DNA of 64,000 nucleotides from Nocardia rosealba (GCF_020216065.1 NZ_JAIWNA010000004.1:248001-312000), one strand, 5' to 3'. Counted from the stretch's first letter, positions 53,194 to 62,564 are shown. The notes: generated by a model from the letters alone, not told the origin. A program made the numbers and translations.

Positions 53194-54837
53194 GTGAGTA
53201 TTGCCGAGGGCGCGGAGTTCGCCGGCTATCTGATCGAGCGGAAGCTTGGCTCCGGTGGCATGGGCACCGTGTACCTGGCGCGGCACCCGCGTCTGCCCCG
53301 CCACGACGCGATCAAGATCCTCGCCGACGACCACGCCGAGGACGCGGAGTACCGGGCGCGGTTCCTGCGCGAAGCCGAATTCGCCGCCGGGCTGCAGCAT
53401 CCGAATCTGGTCGCGGTGCGCGATCGCGGCGAAACCGACGGCAAGCTCTGGATCGCCACCCAGTACGTCGCGGGTTCCGACGCCGCCGACCTGATCCGGC
53501 GCGCTCCCGGCGGGCTCGACCCGGCGCGCGCGGTGCACATCATCGGTGAAACGGCCCGCGGCCTCGACGAGGTGCATCGTGCGGGACTGCTGCATCGCGA
53601 CGTGAAACCGGCCAATATCCTCGTCGCCGAAGAGGCGGGCCTGCCCGATCGGGTGCTGATCACCGACTTCGGCATCGCCCGGCACGCCGAGGACACCGCG
53701 ACGCTGTCGGCCGGTGGCGGCTTCACCGCGACGCTGTCCTATGTCGCGCCCGAGCAACTGGGCGGTGACCACGTCGATCGCCGTGCCGACGTCTACGCCC
53801 TCGGCTGCTCGCTGTTCCAATTGCTCACCGGCACAGTCCCGTTCCCCCGGCAGACGCCCGCCGCGGTGATGTATGCCCACCTGCACGAACCGCCGCCGCG
53901 GTCGTCCGCGTTGCGCCGCGAGCTTCCGGCGGGCTTCGACGCGTTGATCGCGCGGGCGCTGGCCAAAGACCCGGCGCAGCGGTTCGATTCGTGTGGTGCG
54001 CTGGCCGCCGCGGCCCGCGAGGCGATGAACGGGTCGGTACCCGCACCGTCGGCACCGCAGGTGCGCAGCCCTGCGGCACCCGCCTCCGCCGCTGTCCCGA
54101 ACTCGGTGCATCCGTCCACCCCGTCTCCGCAGTACGTCGCGGGAGTTGCTGCGGCAGTGCCGGATCCACGAGCGCGCTTCATCCACGAAGACCCTTTCAC
54201 AGCGGTGCTGCTACCACGGCGCACCCCGTTCGCCCGGCTCGTCCGCCGCCGTGGTTTCTGGATCGCGGCAGCGGCGGTGCTCATGATCGGCGTCGTCACC
54301 GCCGCGATGCTCGGGACCGGTGGCGGCACCGAGTCGCCGAGCGCGCAGGCCACCACCTCGCCGCCGCCCCTGCCCCCGGCGACCGCGTGGGGCGCCTACA
54401 GCTTCATCGCCGACCTGTTTCCCGACCTGCTGCCCGCCTTTCAGCTCGGCGTCGGATACCAGGAGTTGACGGCCTGCTACATGATCAACGACAACGGCGA
54501 CCATGTTCCGACCGACACACTCGCGCCTTTCGCGCGAATGCGCTGTGAAGGCAACCGCGACCCGGCGGTGTCGGTCACCATCGAATGCAAGACCGACCGC
54601 TCGCTGATGTCACCGCCGCCGAGCACGGACACGGTGGAGGGCAGCGAACAGTGGCGGCGTGCGTCCGGGACCGGAAATCTGCACTGGGGCAGGAACACCG
54701 ATGTGGACGGGAATCTCCTCGGCAACCTGTCGATCTACTTCGATGATCCCGCCCGGTCGTTCTGCCGGATCAGGGTCGTCGGCGGCGCCAACGGCGCCGA
54801 ACTGCGCGAAAGGTGGTGGGCCGATGCGCCGCTGTGA
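53194..54837 (+). CDS. Transmembrane Ser/Thr protein kinase, first of a pair
   Basis: A 547-aa PknB-like kinase. Kinase domain at 1-275: glycine loop GSGGMGTVY, Lys41 (AIKIL), HRDVKPAN with catalytic Asp136, DFG at 158-160 and APEQLGGD in place of APE. A Pro/Ala-rich juxtamembrane linker follows, then one TM near residues 363-385, then an extracytoplasmic domain of about 150 residues with four Cys (LTACYM, MRCEGN, IECKTD, SFCRIRV), ending RWWADAPL. The same domain recurs in the second kinase. No PASTA repeats are present. A lipoprotein gene begins inside its 3' end, so the two are coupled. Confidence 0.92.
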   Translation: MSIAEGAEFAGYLIERKLGSGGMGTVYLARHPRLPRHDAIKILADDHAEDAEYRARFLREAEFAAGLQHPNLVAVRDRGETDGKLWIATQYVAGSDAADLIRRAPGGLDPARAVHIIGETARGLDEVHRAGLLHRDVKPANILVAEEAGLPDRVLITDFGIARHAEDTATLSAGGGFTATLSYVAPEQLGGDHVDRRADVYALGCSLFQLLTGTVPFPRQTPAAVMYAHLHEPPPRSSALRRELPAGFDALIARALAKDPAQRFDSCGALAAAAREAMNGSVPAPSAPQVRSPAAPASAAVPNSVHPSTPSPQYVAGVAAAVPDPRARFIHEDPFTAVLLPRRTPFARLVRRRGFWIAAAAVLMIGVVTAAMLGTGGGTESPSAQATTSPPPLPPATAWGAYSFIADLFPDLLPAFQLGVGYQELTACYMINDNGDHVPTDTLAPFARMRCEGNRDPAVSVTIECKTDRSLMSPPPSTDTVEGSEQWRRASGTGNLHWGRNTDVDGNLLGNLSIYFDDPARSFCRIRVVGGANGAELRERWWADAPL

Positions 54838-56035
54838 TTCCCGCGCCGCCCGCGGTCTGCTCGGTGCCGTCCTGTTGACCGCCGGGGTGACGGGCTGCCG
54901 GGTCTCCGGGACGGCAGAGCCGGTCCGGGTCGACCTCGCCACCTTGGATTATGGGCACTACCAGCATGTTCCGCTGCAGGCGCCGCCGGGAACCGAATAC
55001 TCGGGCAGGGTGATCGAGTCGCTGCGGATCGGCGAGGTCATGGTCAATCCGGCCGAAGCCGATTCCGCGCTGTCGGTCCCGCCCTCCAGATGGGATGCCG
55101 TTCCGCTGCCGACTCCGGCGAAGGTATCGGGTGTGCTGTCCGATCAGGCACGTGCCGTGCTCGCCGAGCACGGCATGCTCGCCGGTTTCGTCGTCGGCGG
55201 GACCGACACGGCTCAGGTCCGGCAACTGACCGTGCTGGCCCTGCGTATGCCGACCGCGGATGCGGCGACCGCGGCGGCGGCGGGACTCGACGCCACCGAC
55301 GCCGCGGTCAACGCCGACAACGTCGCGGTATCGATCCCGAACTATCCTGCGGCCAAAGCTCATTGGCGTCCCACGGTGGCGAGCATGGCGGCCACCATCG
55401 CGCACGGCGCGTTCGTGGTCAGCGTGTACGCCGTGCACACCACCCCCGATGCCGCAGCGCTGACCACTCTGATCGGCGCAGCGTTGGATGCGCAATTGCC
55501 CGAACTGGACCGCTTCGTACCGACGCCGCCCGAGCGGTTCGCCGACCTGCCGATCGACGGTGAGGGCATGCTGGCCAGGATGGTGCCGGAGAAGGTGGGG
55601 CGCTGGTCGGCGCCCGCGGTGGTGCTGGTCGACGCGGACAACATCGCGGGCGGCAAGGGCGTGCTGCACGCCCGGGGCGTGGTGTACGGCCCCAACGCGA
55701 CCTTTCTGATGAGTTCACGCCAGCACCGGAGCGCCGCGAATGCCCTGGCGTTGATCGGCTTCGACGGACTCAAGCGCTATTCCGATGCCACCGAGGCGCG
55801 CCAGGCCTACGAGCGCGGCGACACAGACTGGGCGGACCTGCGACCGCTGCCCGGTCCCGCGGGTATCGAGGACATCCGGTGCGGTGACTTCGGCGCGCCC
55901 GGTAGCGAGCCGGAGGTTCGCTATGTGTGCGCACTGCTGCACGGCCGCTATATCGCCACTGTCTTCGCGCCGACCGAGCAGCAGATCCGGCAGAAGTCGG
56001 CTGCCCAGTACAGCCTGCTGGAGCTGGCCGAATGA
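54824..56035 (+). CDS. Lipoprotein between the two kinases
   Basis: A 403-aa lipoprotein. The signal peptide (RRCDSRAARGLLGAVLLTAG) ends in the lipobox VTGC. The mature sequence starts with VDLATLDYGHYQHVPLQAP and a VIESLRIGEVMVNPAEAD segment. This resembles a lipoprotein family common in Nocardia, which I recall as DUF7373. It has no enzyme motifs. The start overlaps the first kinase gene by 14 bases and the stop overlaps the second kinase start (ATGA). Its placement between two receptor kinases suggests an envelope partner for their extracytoplasmic domains. This is inference. Confidence 0.85.
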   Translation: MRRCDSRAARGLLGAVLLTAGVTGCRVSGTAEPVRVDLATLDYGHYQHVPLQAPPGTEYSGRVIESLRIGEVMVNPAEADSALSVPPSRWDAVPLPTPAKVSGVLSDQARAVLAEHGMLAGFVVGGTDTAQVRQLTVLALRMPTADAATAAAAGLDATDAAVNADNVAVSIPNYPAAKAHWRPTVASMAATIAHGAFVVSVYAVHTTPDAAALTTLIGAALDAQLPELDRFVPTPPERFADLPIDGEGMLARMVPEKVGRWSAPAVVLVDADNIAGGKGVLHARGVVYGPNATFLMSSRQHRSAANALALIGFDGLKRYSDATEARQAYERGDTDWADLRPLPGPAGIEDIRCGDFGAPGSEPEVRYVCALLHGRYIATVFAPTEQQIRQKSAAQYSLLELAE

Positions 56036-57765
56036 CCGCGCAGTTGCGCCCGGGTTCGGTCTTCGCCGGGTATGTGATCGAGCGAGTGCTCGGCAGTGGT
56101 GGCATGGGCACCGTCTACGCCGCGCGTCATCCGCGACTCCCGCGCTGGGATGCGCTCAAAGTGCTCGGTGACGCGCACAGCACCTCCGCCGAATTCCGGG
56201 CCCGGTTTGTCCGGGAGGCCGAACTGGCGGCCCGGATCGACCATCCGAATGTGGTTGCGGTCCACGATCGCGGGGTGGACCAGGGCGTGCTGTGGATCGC
56301 GATGCAGTATGTGGCAGGCACTGATGCCGCTTCCGTACTGCGCAACGGCCTGCCCGATCCGCGGCTGGCATTGCACATCGTCACCTACGCCGCCGCCGGT
56401 CTGGACGCGGCCCACCGCGCCGGACTGCTGCATCGCGACGTCAAGCCCGCCAACTTGATGCTGGAATCGCGTGCGGGCGAGCCGGACCGAGTGCTGGTCG
56501 CCGATTTCGGCATCGCCAAATCCGGCGCCGACGGCACCGCACTGACCGAGTCCGGCGCTTTCCTGGCCACCCTCGCCTACGCCGCGCCGGAACTGATCCG
56601 GCTCGACGCCGTCGATCACCGCGCCGACCAGTACTCGCTGGGCTGCACGCTGTATGAGCTGCTCACCGGCCGCAAGCCGTTCCCCCGGGACACACCCGCC
56701 GCCGTCATCAACGCCCACCTGACCGCGCCGCCGCCCCGGCCCACCGAGCTGAATCCGCATCTACCACCCGCCGTCGACGCGGTGATCGCCCGCGCGCTGG
56801 CCAAGAACCCCGACGATCGTTACGCCAGCTGCGGCGCCCTCGCCGCGGCCGCGTCCGCGGCATTCGGCACGCCGGTGCCTCCGGCGCGCGCCGGGCAGCC
56901 CGGGGCGTTGCTGCCGCGGAATCCACCGATCGGACAACTCGGCGCGTCACCGGGGGTCGGCGTGTCCAGTGGTGCGCCAGGAGTTTCGCGCGACGTGCCG
57001 GCAATGCCGGGCGGATCGCCGGGTACACAGGGCGCTTTGCACGGCGCACGCAGCGTGCAGGGGCGTGCACCGGAGACTCCGGGAGGAGTACACACACAGG
57101 CTATTTCGCACGGTGCACAGCAGGGGTGGGTTTCCGGCGGCGGCTTGACCGTCGACCGACCGCGCAGGCGGCGGTCGCTGGTGGCCGGCGCGGCCGTCGT
57201 GGTCACCGTCGCCGCACTCGCCGTGGGGATCGTCGCGCTGAACCGGGACGACGCGAGGACCCCCGAGATCGCTGCGACATCGGCGGCCCCGACGACGGCC
57301 GCCGAATCACCCTGGAAGGCCCACGAATACATCGTGCGCGCGTTTCCCGAGCTGCTCCCGAAGACTCCGTTCACCAGTGGGTATCAGGGCACCCGGTGCG
57401 CCGCGATCGACAAGAACTACGACCCCGTACCGCTGGACCAACTCGGTGACATGGGCACCCTCAGCTGCAACGGCGATCGCGCTCCGGTCGAGCGGATGAC
57501 GGTGGCCTGCAAAGGCAATCGCGCACCGGGCACCGCCGGTAAGTTCGACGATGCCTTCGCGACCAGGGAAGAGTTGTGGGAGCGGCCGTCGGGCCGGGGG
57601 CGGATCGTCATCCAGGACATCCCCGGCCGCGTTCCCGGTACCGTCGCCGGCGCGCTGAGCATCCAATTCGACGACACCGCCCGCAACTTCTGCCTGATCG
57701 TCGTCCTCGGCGGGACGGACGGCACCGACCTCTACAACCGCTGGTGGGTGAACGCCCCGCTCTGA
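56032..57765 (+). CDS. Transmembrane Ser/Thr protein kinase, second of a pair
   Basis: A 577-aa kinase, close paralogue of the first. Kinase domain: GSGGMGTVY, Lys43, HRDVKPANLM, DFGIAK and APELIRLD. A longer Pro/Gly-rich linker (about residues 280-378) is followed by one TM (LVAGAAVVVTVAALAVGIVAL). The extracytoplasmic domain of about 155 residues again has four Cys (TRCAAID, LSCNGD, VACKGN, NFCLIVV) and ends RWWVNAPL. It is coupled to the lipoprotein gene by ATGA. The gene stops two bases from the convergent amidase stop. Confidence 0.92.
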   Translation: MTAQLRPGSVFAGYVIERVLGSGGMGTVYAARHPRLPRWDALKVLGDAHSTSAEFRARFVREAELAARIDHPNVVAVHDRGVDQGVLWIAMQYVAGTDAASVLRNGLPDPRLALHIVTYAAAGLDAAHRAGLLHRDVKPANLMLESRAGEPDRVLVADFGIAKSGADGTALTESGAFLATLAYAAPELIRLDAVDHRADQYSLGCTLYELLTGRKPFPRDTPAAVINAHLTAPPPRPTELNPHLPPAVDAVIARALAKNPDDRYASCGALAAAASAAFGTPVPPARAGQPGALLPRNPPIGQLGASPGVGVSSGAPGVSRDVPAMPGGSPGTQGALHGARSVQGRAPETPGGVHTQAISHGAQQGWVSGGGLTVDRPRRRRSLVAGAAVVVTVAALAVGIVALNRDDARTPEIAATSAAPTTAAESPWKAHEYIVRAFPELLPKTPFTSGYQGTRCAAIDKNYDPVPLDQLGDMGTLSCNGDRAPVERMTVACKGNRAPGTAGKFDDAFATREELWERPSGRGRIVIQDIPGRVPGTVAGALSIQFDDTARNFCLIVVLGGTDGTDLYNRWWVNAPL

Positions 57766-57766
57766 C

Positions 57767-59191
57767 TCACCACCACGGTGCCGGCCGGTGGCGCTCCCAG
57801 TGCAGGACCGATTCGAGCTGCGCCGCAACAGAGATGAGCAGGGGCTCGGTGTTCGCGGTGCCCATCAGTTGCGCGCCGATCGGTAGGCCGGTCTCGGTGA
57901 AGCCCGCCGGCACGTTCACACTCGGCCAGCCGAGGACGTTCCACGGCCACGTATACGGGCAGGCGCCGGTGATGAGCGCATTGGTCGAGCTCACGCCGAT
58001 GCCGTCGATGTCCTCGGCGCGAGGTGCGGGAGTAGCGGTGGTGGGCGCGAGCACCAGGTCGTAGTCGTCGAAGAAGCCGCCGATCCGCTTGTGCAGCAAT
58101 GGTTCCAGGCGGCGGGCGGCGAACAGTGCCGGACCGTCGAGCAGTCGTCCGATGCGCGCGTTGGCGGTGGTTCGTGGATCGACGACGGCGCCGGGCATCG
58201 CACGATGCACTCGGCTGATCCCGGCCATCGAGCGTGGCAGGAACGACGCGCCGACCAGCAGACCGTAGTGCAGATCGGCCACGGTCACCGTGTGTCCCAG
58301 TTCGCGCAGGGTGCCCGCCATCGCGTGCACGGCTGCCGCGATCTCGGGATCGAGTGCTGTCCTGGTCGCGGTGAACGGAATGTTCAGGGACACCGCGATT
58401 CTCAGCTTGCCCGGGTCGCGCCCGACTGCGGCGCGCGCGTCGATCTGGGTCGGGGTGTGCAGGTCACCGTCGTGCGGGCCGGCGGCCACGTCGAGCAGCA
58501 GGGCAGCGTCGGCCACCGTGCGCGCCAGCGGTCCGTTGACGGTGAGCCCGTGGAACGCCTCCGGCAGCGGCCAGGTGGAGATCCGGCCGCGTTGCGGTTT
58601 GATGCCGACCAGATTGGTCCACGCCGCTGGGATCCGCACCGAACCCGCGCCGTCGGATCCTAATGCGGCAGGGACCATTCCGGCCGCGACCGCCGCCGCC
58701 GAACCGCCCGAGGAGCCACCCGGCGTACGGGTGCGGTCCCATGGATTGCGGGTGTGCCCGAAGGCCGCGCCGCTGGTGAACGGCAGCTGGCCGAGTTCGC
58801 ACGTGTTGGCCTTGCCGACGATCACCGCACCCGCCGCACGCAACCGGCGCACCGATTCGGCGTCCTCGGTGGCGGTAGGGAACTCGCCGCCGCATCCGAA
58901 GGCGGTGGGCTCACCGGCCACATCGGTGTCGTCCTTGACCGCGACCGGCACCCCCAGCAGCGGCAACCGGACACCGGCGGCCAGCCGAGCGTCGGCCTCG
59001 GCGGCCTCGCGCAGGGCGGCCGCCCTGCGCACCACCCGGAACGCGTTGAGCGTCGGCTGCGACGCCTCGATGCGGTCGAGTGCGTCGGTGACGGCGGCGA
59101 CCGAACTGGTCGTGCCGCCGGTCAGGGCCGAGGCGAGTTCGGCGAGGCCGAGGTCGGCCGGTGGCGGCGCGATGCGGTCGGGCGCGGACAT
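57767..59191 (-). CDS. Amidase-signature enzyme (AmiA2-like)
   Basis: A 474-aa amidase. The catalytic Ser-cisSer-Lys triad is visible as AVKDDTDV (Lys) and TPGGSSGGSAAAVAAGMVPAALGSDGAGS (the two Ser). M. tuberculosis amiA2 occupies the same place between era and recO. The enzyme hydrolyses carboxamides; the natural substrate is not known. ATG 59191 begins the conserved chain; the upstream in-frame ATG at 59254 adds an unconserved stretch. It is divergent from the alpha/beta hydrolase gene. Confidence 0.92.
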   Translation of the reverse strand: MSAPDRIAPPPADLGLAELASALTGGTTSSVAAVTDALDRIEASQPTLNAFRVVRRAAALREAAEADARLAAGVRLPLLGVPVAVKDDTDVAGEPTAFGCGGEFPTATEDAESVRRLRAAGAVIVGKANTCELGQLPFTSGAAFGHTRNPWDRTRTPGGSSGGSAAAVAAGMVPAALGSDGAGSVRIPAAWTNLVGIKPQRGRISTWPLPEAFHGLTVNGPLARTVADAALLLDVAAGPHDGDLHTPTQIDARAAVGRDPGKLRIAVSLNIPFTATRTALDPEIAAAVHAMAGTLRELGHTVTVADLHYGLLVGASFLPRSMAGISRVHRAMPGAVVDPRTTANARIGRLLDGPALFAARRLEPLLHKRIGGFFDDYDLVLAPTTATPAPRAEDIDGIGVSSTNALITGACPYTWPWNVLGWPSVNVPAGFTETGLPIGAQLMGTANTEPLLISVAAQLESVLHWERHRPAPWW

Positions 59192-59279
59192 GTGAACTCC
59201 GTCTCTGCAGGTAGTCGCCTCGACGCTATCCCTCAACTGGTCACTCGTCCACATACCCTAGGTGGATATTCCAGCCTAG

Positions 59280-59300
59280 ACATACATACGGTATGTATGT
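59280..59300. promoter_or_regulatory. Perfect operator palindrome before the hydrolase-TetR pair
   Basis: Arms ACATACATAC and GTATGTATGT flank a single G, a 21-bp perfect palindrome 40 bases before the hydrolase ATG and 88 before the amidase start. The size and symmetry fit a TetR dimer. The regulator is encoded in the same operon. Confidence 0.75.
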
Positions 59301-59340
59301 GACAGTGGTGAGGCCAAGCTTTCGATCAGGGGAGGACCCC

Positions 59341-60207
59341 ATGGGAATCAGCTCAGCACTCGGCCCGGCGCACGACCTCACGCTGTCGTCGGGCCGCATC
59401 CGCTATCACGACACCGGAACAGGATCGCCGGTCGTCTTCGTCCACGGCCTGCTCGTCAACGCCGATCTGTGGCGCGGTGTCGTTCCCGGCCTCGTCGCGG
59501 CCGGACATCGCTGCCTCACACCCGACTGGCCGCTCGGCTCGCATTCGATTCCGATGCCCGACGCCGACCTCTCACCCGTCGGCCTGGCCGACCTGATCGC
59601 GGAGTTCCTCGACGCGCTCGACCTCACCGACGTCACGATCGTCGCCAACGACACCGGCGGCGCGCTCACCCAGATCCTGATGACCCGCCACCCGGAGCGG
59701 ATCGGCCGCGTCGTCCTCGCCGCCGTCGACTGCTACGAGGTCTTCCCGCCGCAGCCCTTCACGACCCTGGTCCGCCTGACGAAGATCCCCGGCGCAATCG
59801 CCGCGTTGCTCGCCCCGTTGCGCTGGCGGCCCGCACAGCGACTGCCGCTCGCCTTCGGCTGGGTGACCAAACACGCACTGCCTCAACCGATCGCGGAGTC
59901 CTACCTCGGTCCAGCCCGGCGCGACGCCGCGATCAGAGCGGACCTGCGTCGCTTCGCCGCGGGCGTGGACGCCCGGCACACCATGGCGGCCGCCGAACGG
60001 TTCGCCGAGGTCGATCTGCCGGTCCTCGTCGTCTGGTCCACCGAGGACAAGCTGTTCCCGATGTCGCTGGCCCATCGGCTGGTCGCCGACCTGCCGCAGG
60101 CGAGCCTGCGTACCGTCGGCGATTCCTACACCTTCCTGCCCGAGGACCAGCCGGAGTTGCTCGCCGAACTGATCGTGGAGTTCACTCGGCTGCATGCAGC
60201 GCCGTAG
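59341..60207 (+). CDS. Alpha/beta-hydrolase with Asp-type nucleophile elbow
   Basis: A 288-aa alpha/beta hydrolase from ATG 59341 with GGGGAGG five bases upstream. The oxyanion-hole motif is VHGLLVNADLW. The nucleophile elbow reads VANDTGGAL, an Asp as in haloalkane dehalogenases and epoxide hydrolases, not a Ser. VVWSTEDKLFP holds the acid. The loop that normally bears the catalytic His reads GDSYTFLPEDQPE, with no His. This may mark an inactive or differently acting subfamily. It is co-transcribed with a TetR gene that begins inside its 3' end. Confidence 0.85.
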   Translation: MGISSALGPAHDLTLSSGRIRYHDTGTGSPVVFVHGLLVNADLWRGVVPGLVAAGHRCLTPDWPLGSHSIPMPDADLSPVGLADLIAEFLDALDLTDVTIVANDTGGALTQILMTRHPERIGRVVLAAVDCYEVFPPQPFTTLVRLTKIPGAIAALLAPLRWRPAQRLPLAFGWVTKHALPQPIAESYLGPARRDAAIRADLRRFAAGVDARHTMAAAERFAEVDLPVLVVWSTEDKLFPMSLAHRLVADLPQASLRTVGDSYTFLPEDQPELLAELIVEFTRLHAAP

Positions 60208-60796
60208 TCAGGAGGACCGCTCCCGCACCACCCGCGCCGCGCTCGAGCGGGCAGGCCGTGACCTGTTCGCCGAGCGCGGCTTCGCCGGTACCTCCGCCGA
60301 GCAACTGGTGGCGGCCGCCGGCGTCACCCGCGGTGCCCTGCACCACCATTACGGCGACAAGCGCGGGCTGTTCCTCGCGGTGCTCGAACAGATCGAGACC
60401 GAGGCCACGGCAGAGATCGCGAGCGCGATCGACGCGGTCGACCCCGGTGACGTCGTCGCGGGCATGACGGCCGGTCTGGCCTGTTTCCTCGATATCTGCG
60501 GCCGCCCGGAGATGGTGCGCATCGTCCTGATGGACGCCCCTACGGTGCTGGGCTGGCCCGACTTTCGGGAGTTCGAGTCCCGGCACGGGCTCGGTCTGAT
60601 CACCGCCGAACTCCAGCGCGCCGTCGATTCCGGCATCGTCCCCGCTGTCCCGGTCCCGGTGCTCGCGCAGCTGCTGCTCAGCGCGATCACCGAAGCCTCG
60701 CTCATCGTCGCGCACGCCGAGGACCCCGACCGCGCTCGCGCCGAAACCCAGCAGTCGCTGCTGTTGCTCATCACCGGTCTGCTCAGGCCGAGCTGA
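60194..60796 (+). CDS. TetR-family regulator
   Basis: A 200-aa regulator. The HTH reads FAGTSAEQLVAAAGVTRGALHHHYGDKRGLFLAV, followed by a helical ligand-binding domain. Its ATG lies inside the end of the hydrolase gene, giving a two-gene operon. The palindrome at 59280-59300 is the probable binding site, so it would control its own operon and perhaps the divergent amidase gene. Confidence 0.9.
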   Translation: MQRRSQEDRSRTTRAALERAGRDLFAERGFAGTSAEQLVAAAGVTRGALHHHYGDKRGLFLAVLEQIETEATAEIASAIDAVDPGDVVAGMTAGLACFLDICGRPEMVRIVLMDAPTVLGWPDFREFESRHGLGLITAELQRAVDSGIVPAVPVPVLAQLLLSAITEASLIVAHAEDPDRARAETQQSLLLLITGLLRPS

Positions 60797-60861
60797 CCGC
60801 TGGGCGAGGAGTCCGCCGTGTCCGTGGACGCGGTGTCGGGGCGACGTGGAAGACTGGGCGC

Positions 60862-61632
60862 GTGCGGTTGTATCGGGACGAGGCGGTGGTGGTCCGTCAG
60901 CACAAGCTGGGCGAGGCCGATCGCATCGTCACGCTGCTGACCAGGCAACACGGGCTGGTGCGCGCCGTCGCCAAGGGTGTGCGGCGGACCAAGTCGAAGT
61001 TCGGTGCCCGGCTCGAGCCGTTCGCCTACATCGACGTGCAGTTGCACCCGGGCCGCACCCTCGACATCGTCACCCAGGTCACCACCGTCGAAGCGTTCGC
61101 CGCCGACATCATCGACGACTACGGCCGCTACACCACCGCCTGCGCGATCCTCGAGACCGCCGAGCGTCTCGCCGGTGAGGAACGCGCCCCCGCCCCGAAA
61201 CTGCACGCGCTCACCGCGAGCGCTTTGCGTGCCATCGCCGCGAAGCAGCGCCCCCACGAGCTGATCCTCGACGCATACCTGTTGCGCGCCATGGGTTTCG
61301 CCGGTTGGGCACCCGCGCTCGACGAATGCGCCCGCTGCGCCACCCCCGGCCCGCACCGCGCCTTCCACGTCGCCGCCGGTGGCGCGGTGTGCGTGCACTG
61401 CCGCCCACCCGGCGCGAGCACGCCCGCCGCAGGCGTGCTCGACCTGCTCGTCGCGCTGCTGAAGGGGGAGTGGGCCTACATCGCGGAGGTTCCCGACAAT
61501 GTGCGCCGCCAGGCCAGCGGTCTGGTCGCCGCCCATCTGCAGTGGCATCTCGAACGCCAGCTGCGCACCCTGCCGCTGATCGAGCGCAGTCGTGTCGAAC
61601 CCGGCGCCGCGACGGCCGGTCGCGCGGGCTGA
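60862..61632 (+). CDS. recO: DNA repair protein RecO
   Basis: A 256-aa recombination mediator that helps load RecA in the RecFOR pathway. The N-terminal OB domain begins MRLYRDEAVVVRQHKLGEADRIVTLLT. The zinc site is formed by CARCATPG and AVCVHC near residues 158-175. GTG 60862 lies at the conserved start. Position between the amidase and uppS matches M. tuberculosis. Confidence 0.93.
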   Translation: MRLYRDEAVVVRQHKLGEADRIVTLLTRQHGLVRAVAKGVRRTKSKFGARLEPFAYIDVQLHPGRTLDIVTQVTTVEAFAADIIDDYGRYTTACAILETAERLAGEERAPAPKLHALTASALRAIAAKQRPHELILDAYLLRAMGFAGWAPALDECARCATPGPHRAFHVAAGGAVCVHCRPPGASTPAAGVLDLLVALLKGEWAYIAEVPDNVRRQASGLVAAHLQWHLERQLRTLPLIERSRVEPGAATAGRAG

Positions 61633-61751
61633 GAGTCGGAGCGCGTGCGGGGCTCTGTGAGGGATCGGGCATCGACGGGGGAGCCCGTGTTGTCGTGCGG
61701 TCCGGCCGCGATGTCGGAGCCCGTGCGGAGTGCAGCGGGGGATCAGGCAGG

Positions 61752-62564
61752 ATGGAGGCCGTGATCCTCCGTCGTGACCCCGCCGCTGGGAGCAGCTCGA
61801 CCCGCACCGTCCGTCCGCCGTCGCAGCACCCCTCCGGTGCCCGCCCGCCGGCCATTCCGCCGGAGCTGGTGCCCAACCACGTCGCGCTGGTGATGGACGG
61901 CAACGGACGCTGGGCTCAAGAGCGTGGTCTGCCGCGCACCGCGGGCCACGAACGCGGCGAGGCCGTGCTCATGGATGCGGTCGAGGGTTCCATCGAGATC
62001 GGCGTGAAGTGGCTGTCGGCCTACGCCTTCTCCACCGAGAACTGGCGTCGCAGCCCCGACGAGGTCCGCTTCCTCATGGGCTTCAACCGCGACGTGATCC
62101 GCCGCCGCCGCGACGAGATGCACGAGATGGGTGTGCGGGTCCGCTGGGCCGGGCGCCGACCGCGCCTGTGGCGCAGCGTCATCAAGGAACTCGAGGTGGC
62201 CGAGGAACTCACCAAGGACAACGACGTGATGACGCTGACCATGTGCGTCAACTACGGCGGTCGCGCCGAAATCGCCGACGCCGCACGCGAAATCGCGCGC
62301 CGGGTGGCGGCGGGGGAGATCGACCCCGAGAAGGTCGACGAGTCGACCGTCGCCCGCTACCTCGACGAGCCGGACATGCCCGATGTGGACCTGTTCCTTC
62401 GCCCGTCGGGTGAGTTCCGCAGCTCCAACTTCCTCATCTGGCAGGCCGCCTACGCCGAATTCGTTTACCAGGACACGCTTTTCCCCGACTTCGACCGGCG
62501 TAACCTGTGGGCCGCGTGCCTGGAATACGCCAAGCGCGACCGCCGTTTCGGTGGAACCAAATGA
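61752..62564 (+). CDS. uppS: Polyprenyl diphosphate synthase (decaprenyl-type cis-prenyltransferase)
   Basis: A cis-prenyltransferase of about 270 aa making the long polyprenyl phosphate carrier for cell-wall precursors. Motifs: VALVMDGNGRWAQERGLPRTAGH with the catalytic Asp, LSAYAFSTENWRRSPDEVRFLM and FLRPSGEFRSSNFLIWQAAYAEF. M. tuberculosis Rv2361c is the counterpart. ATG 61752 is taken as start, GTG 61761 being possible. The N-terminal 35 residues are Pro/Arg-rich and variable. The stop overlaps the next gene (ATGA). Confidence 0.94.
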   Translation: MEAVILRRDPAAGSSSTRTVRPPSQHPSGARPPAIPPELVPNHVALVMDGNGRWAQERGLPRTAGHERGEAVLMDAVEGSIEIGVKWLSAYAFSTENWRRSPDEVRFLMGFNRDVIRRRRDEMHEMGVRVRWAGRRPRLWRSVIKELEVAEELTKDNDVMTLTMCVNYGGRAEIADAAREIARRVAAGEIDPEKVDESTVARYLDEPDMPDVDLFLRPSGEFRSSNFLIWQAAYAEFVYQDTLFPDFDRRNLWAACLEYAKRDRRFGGTK

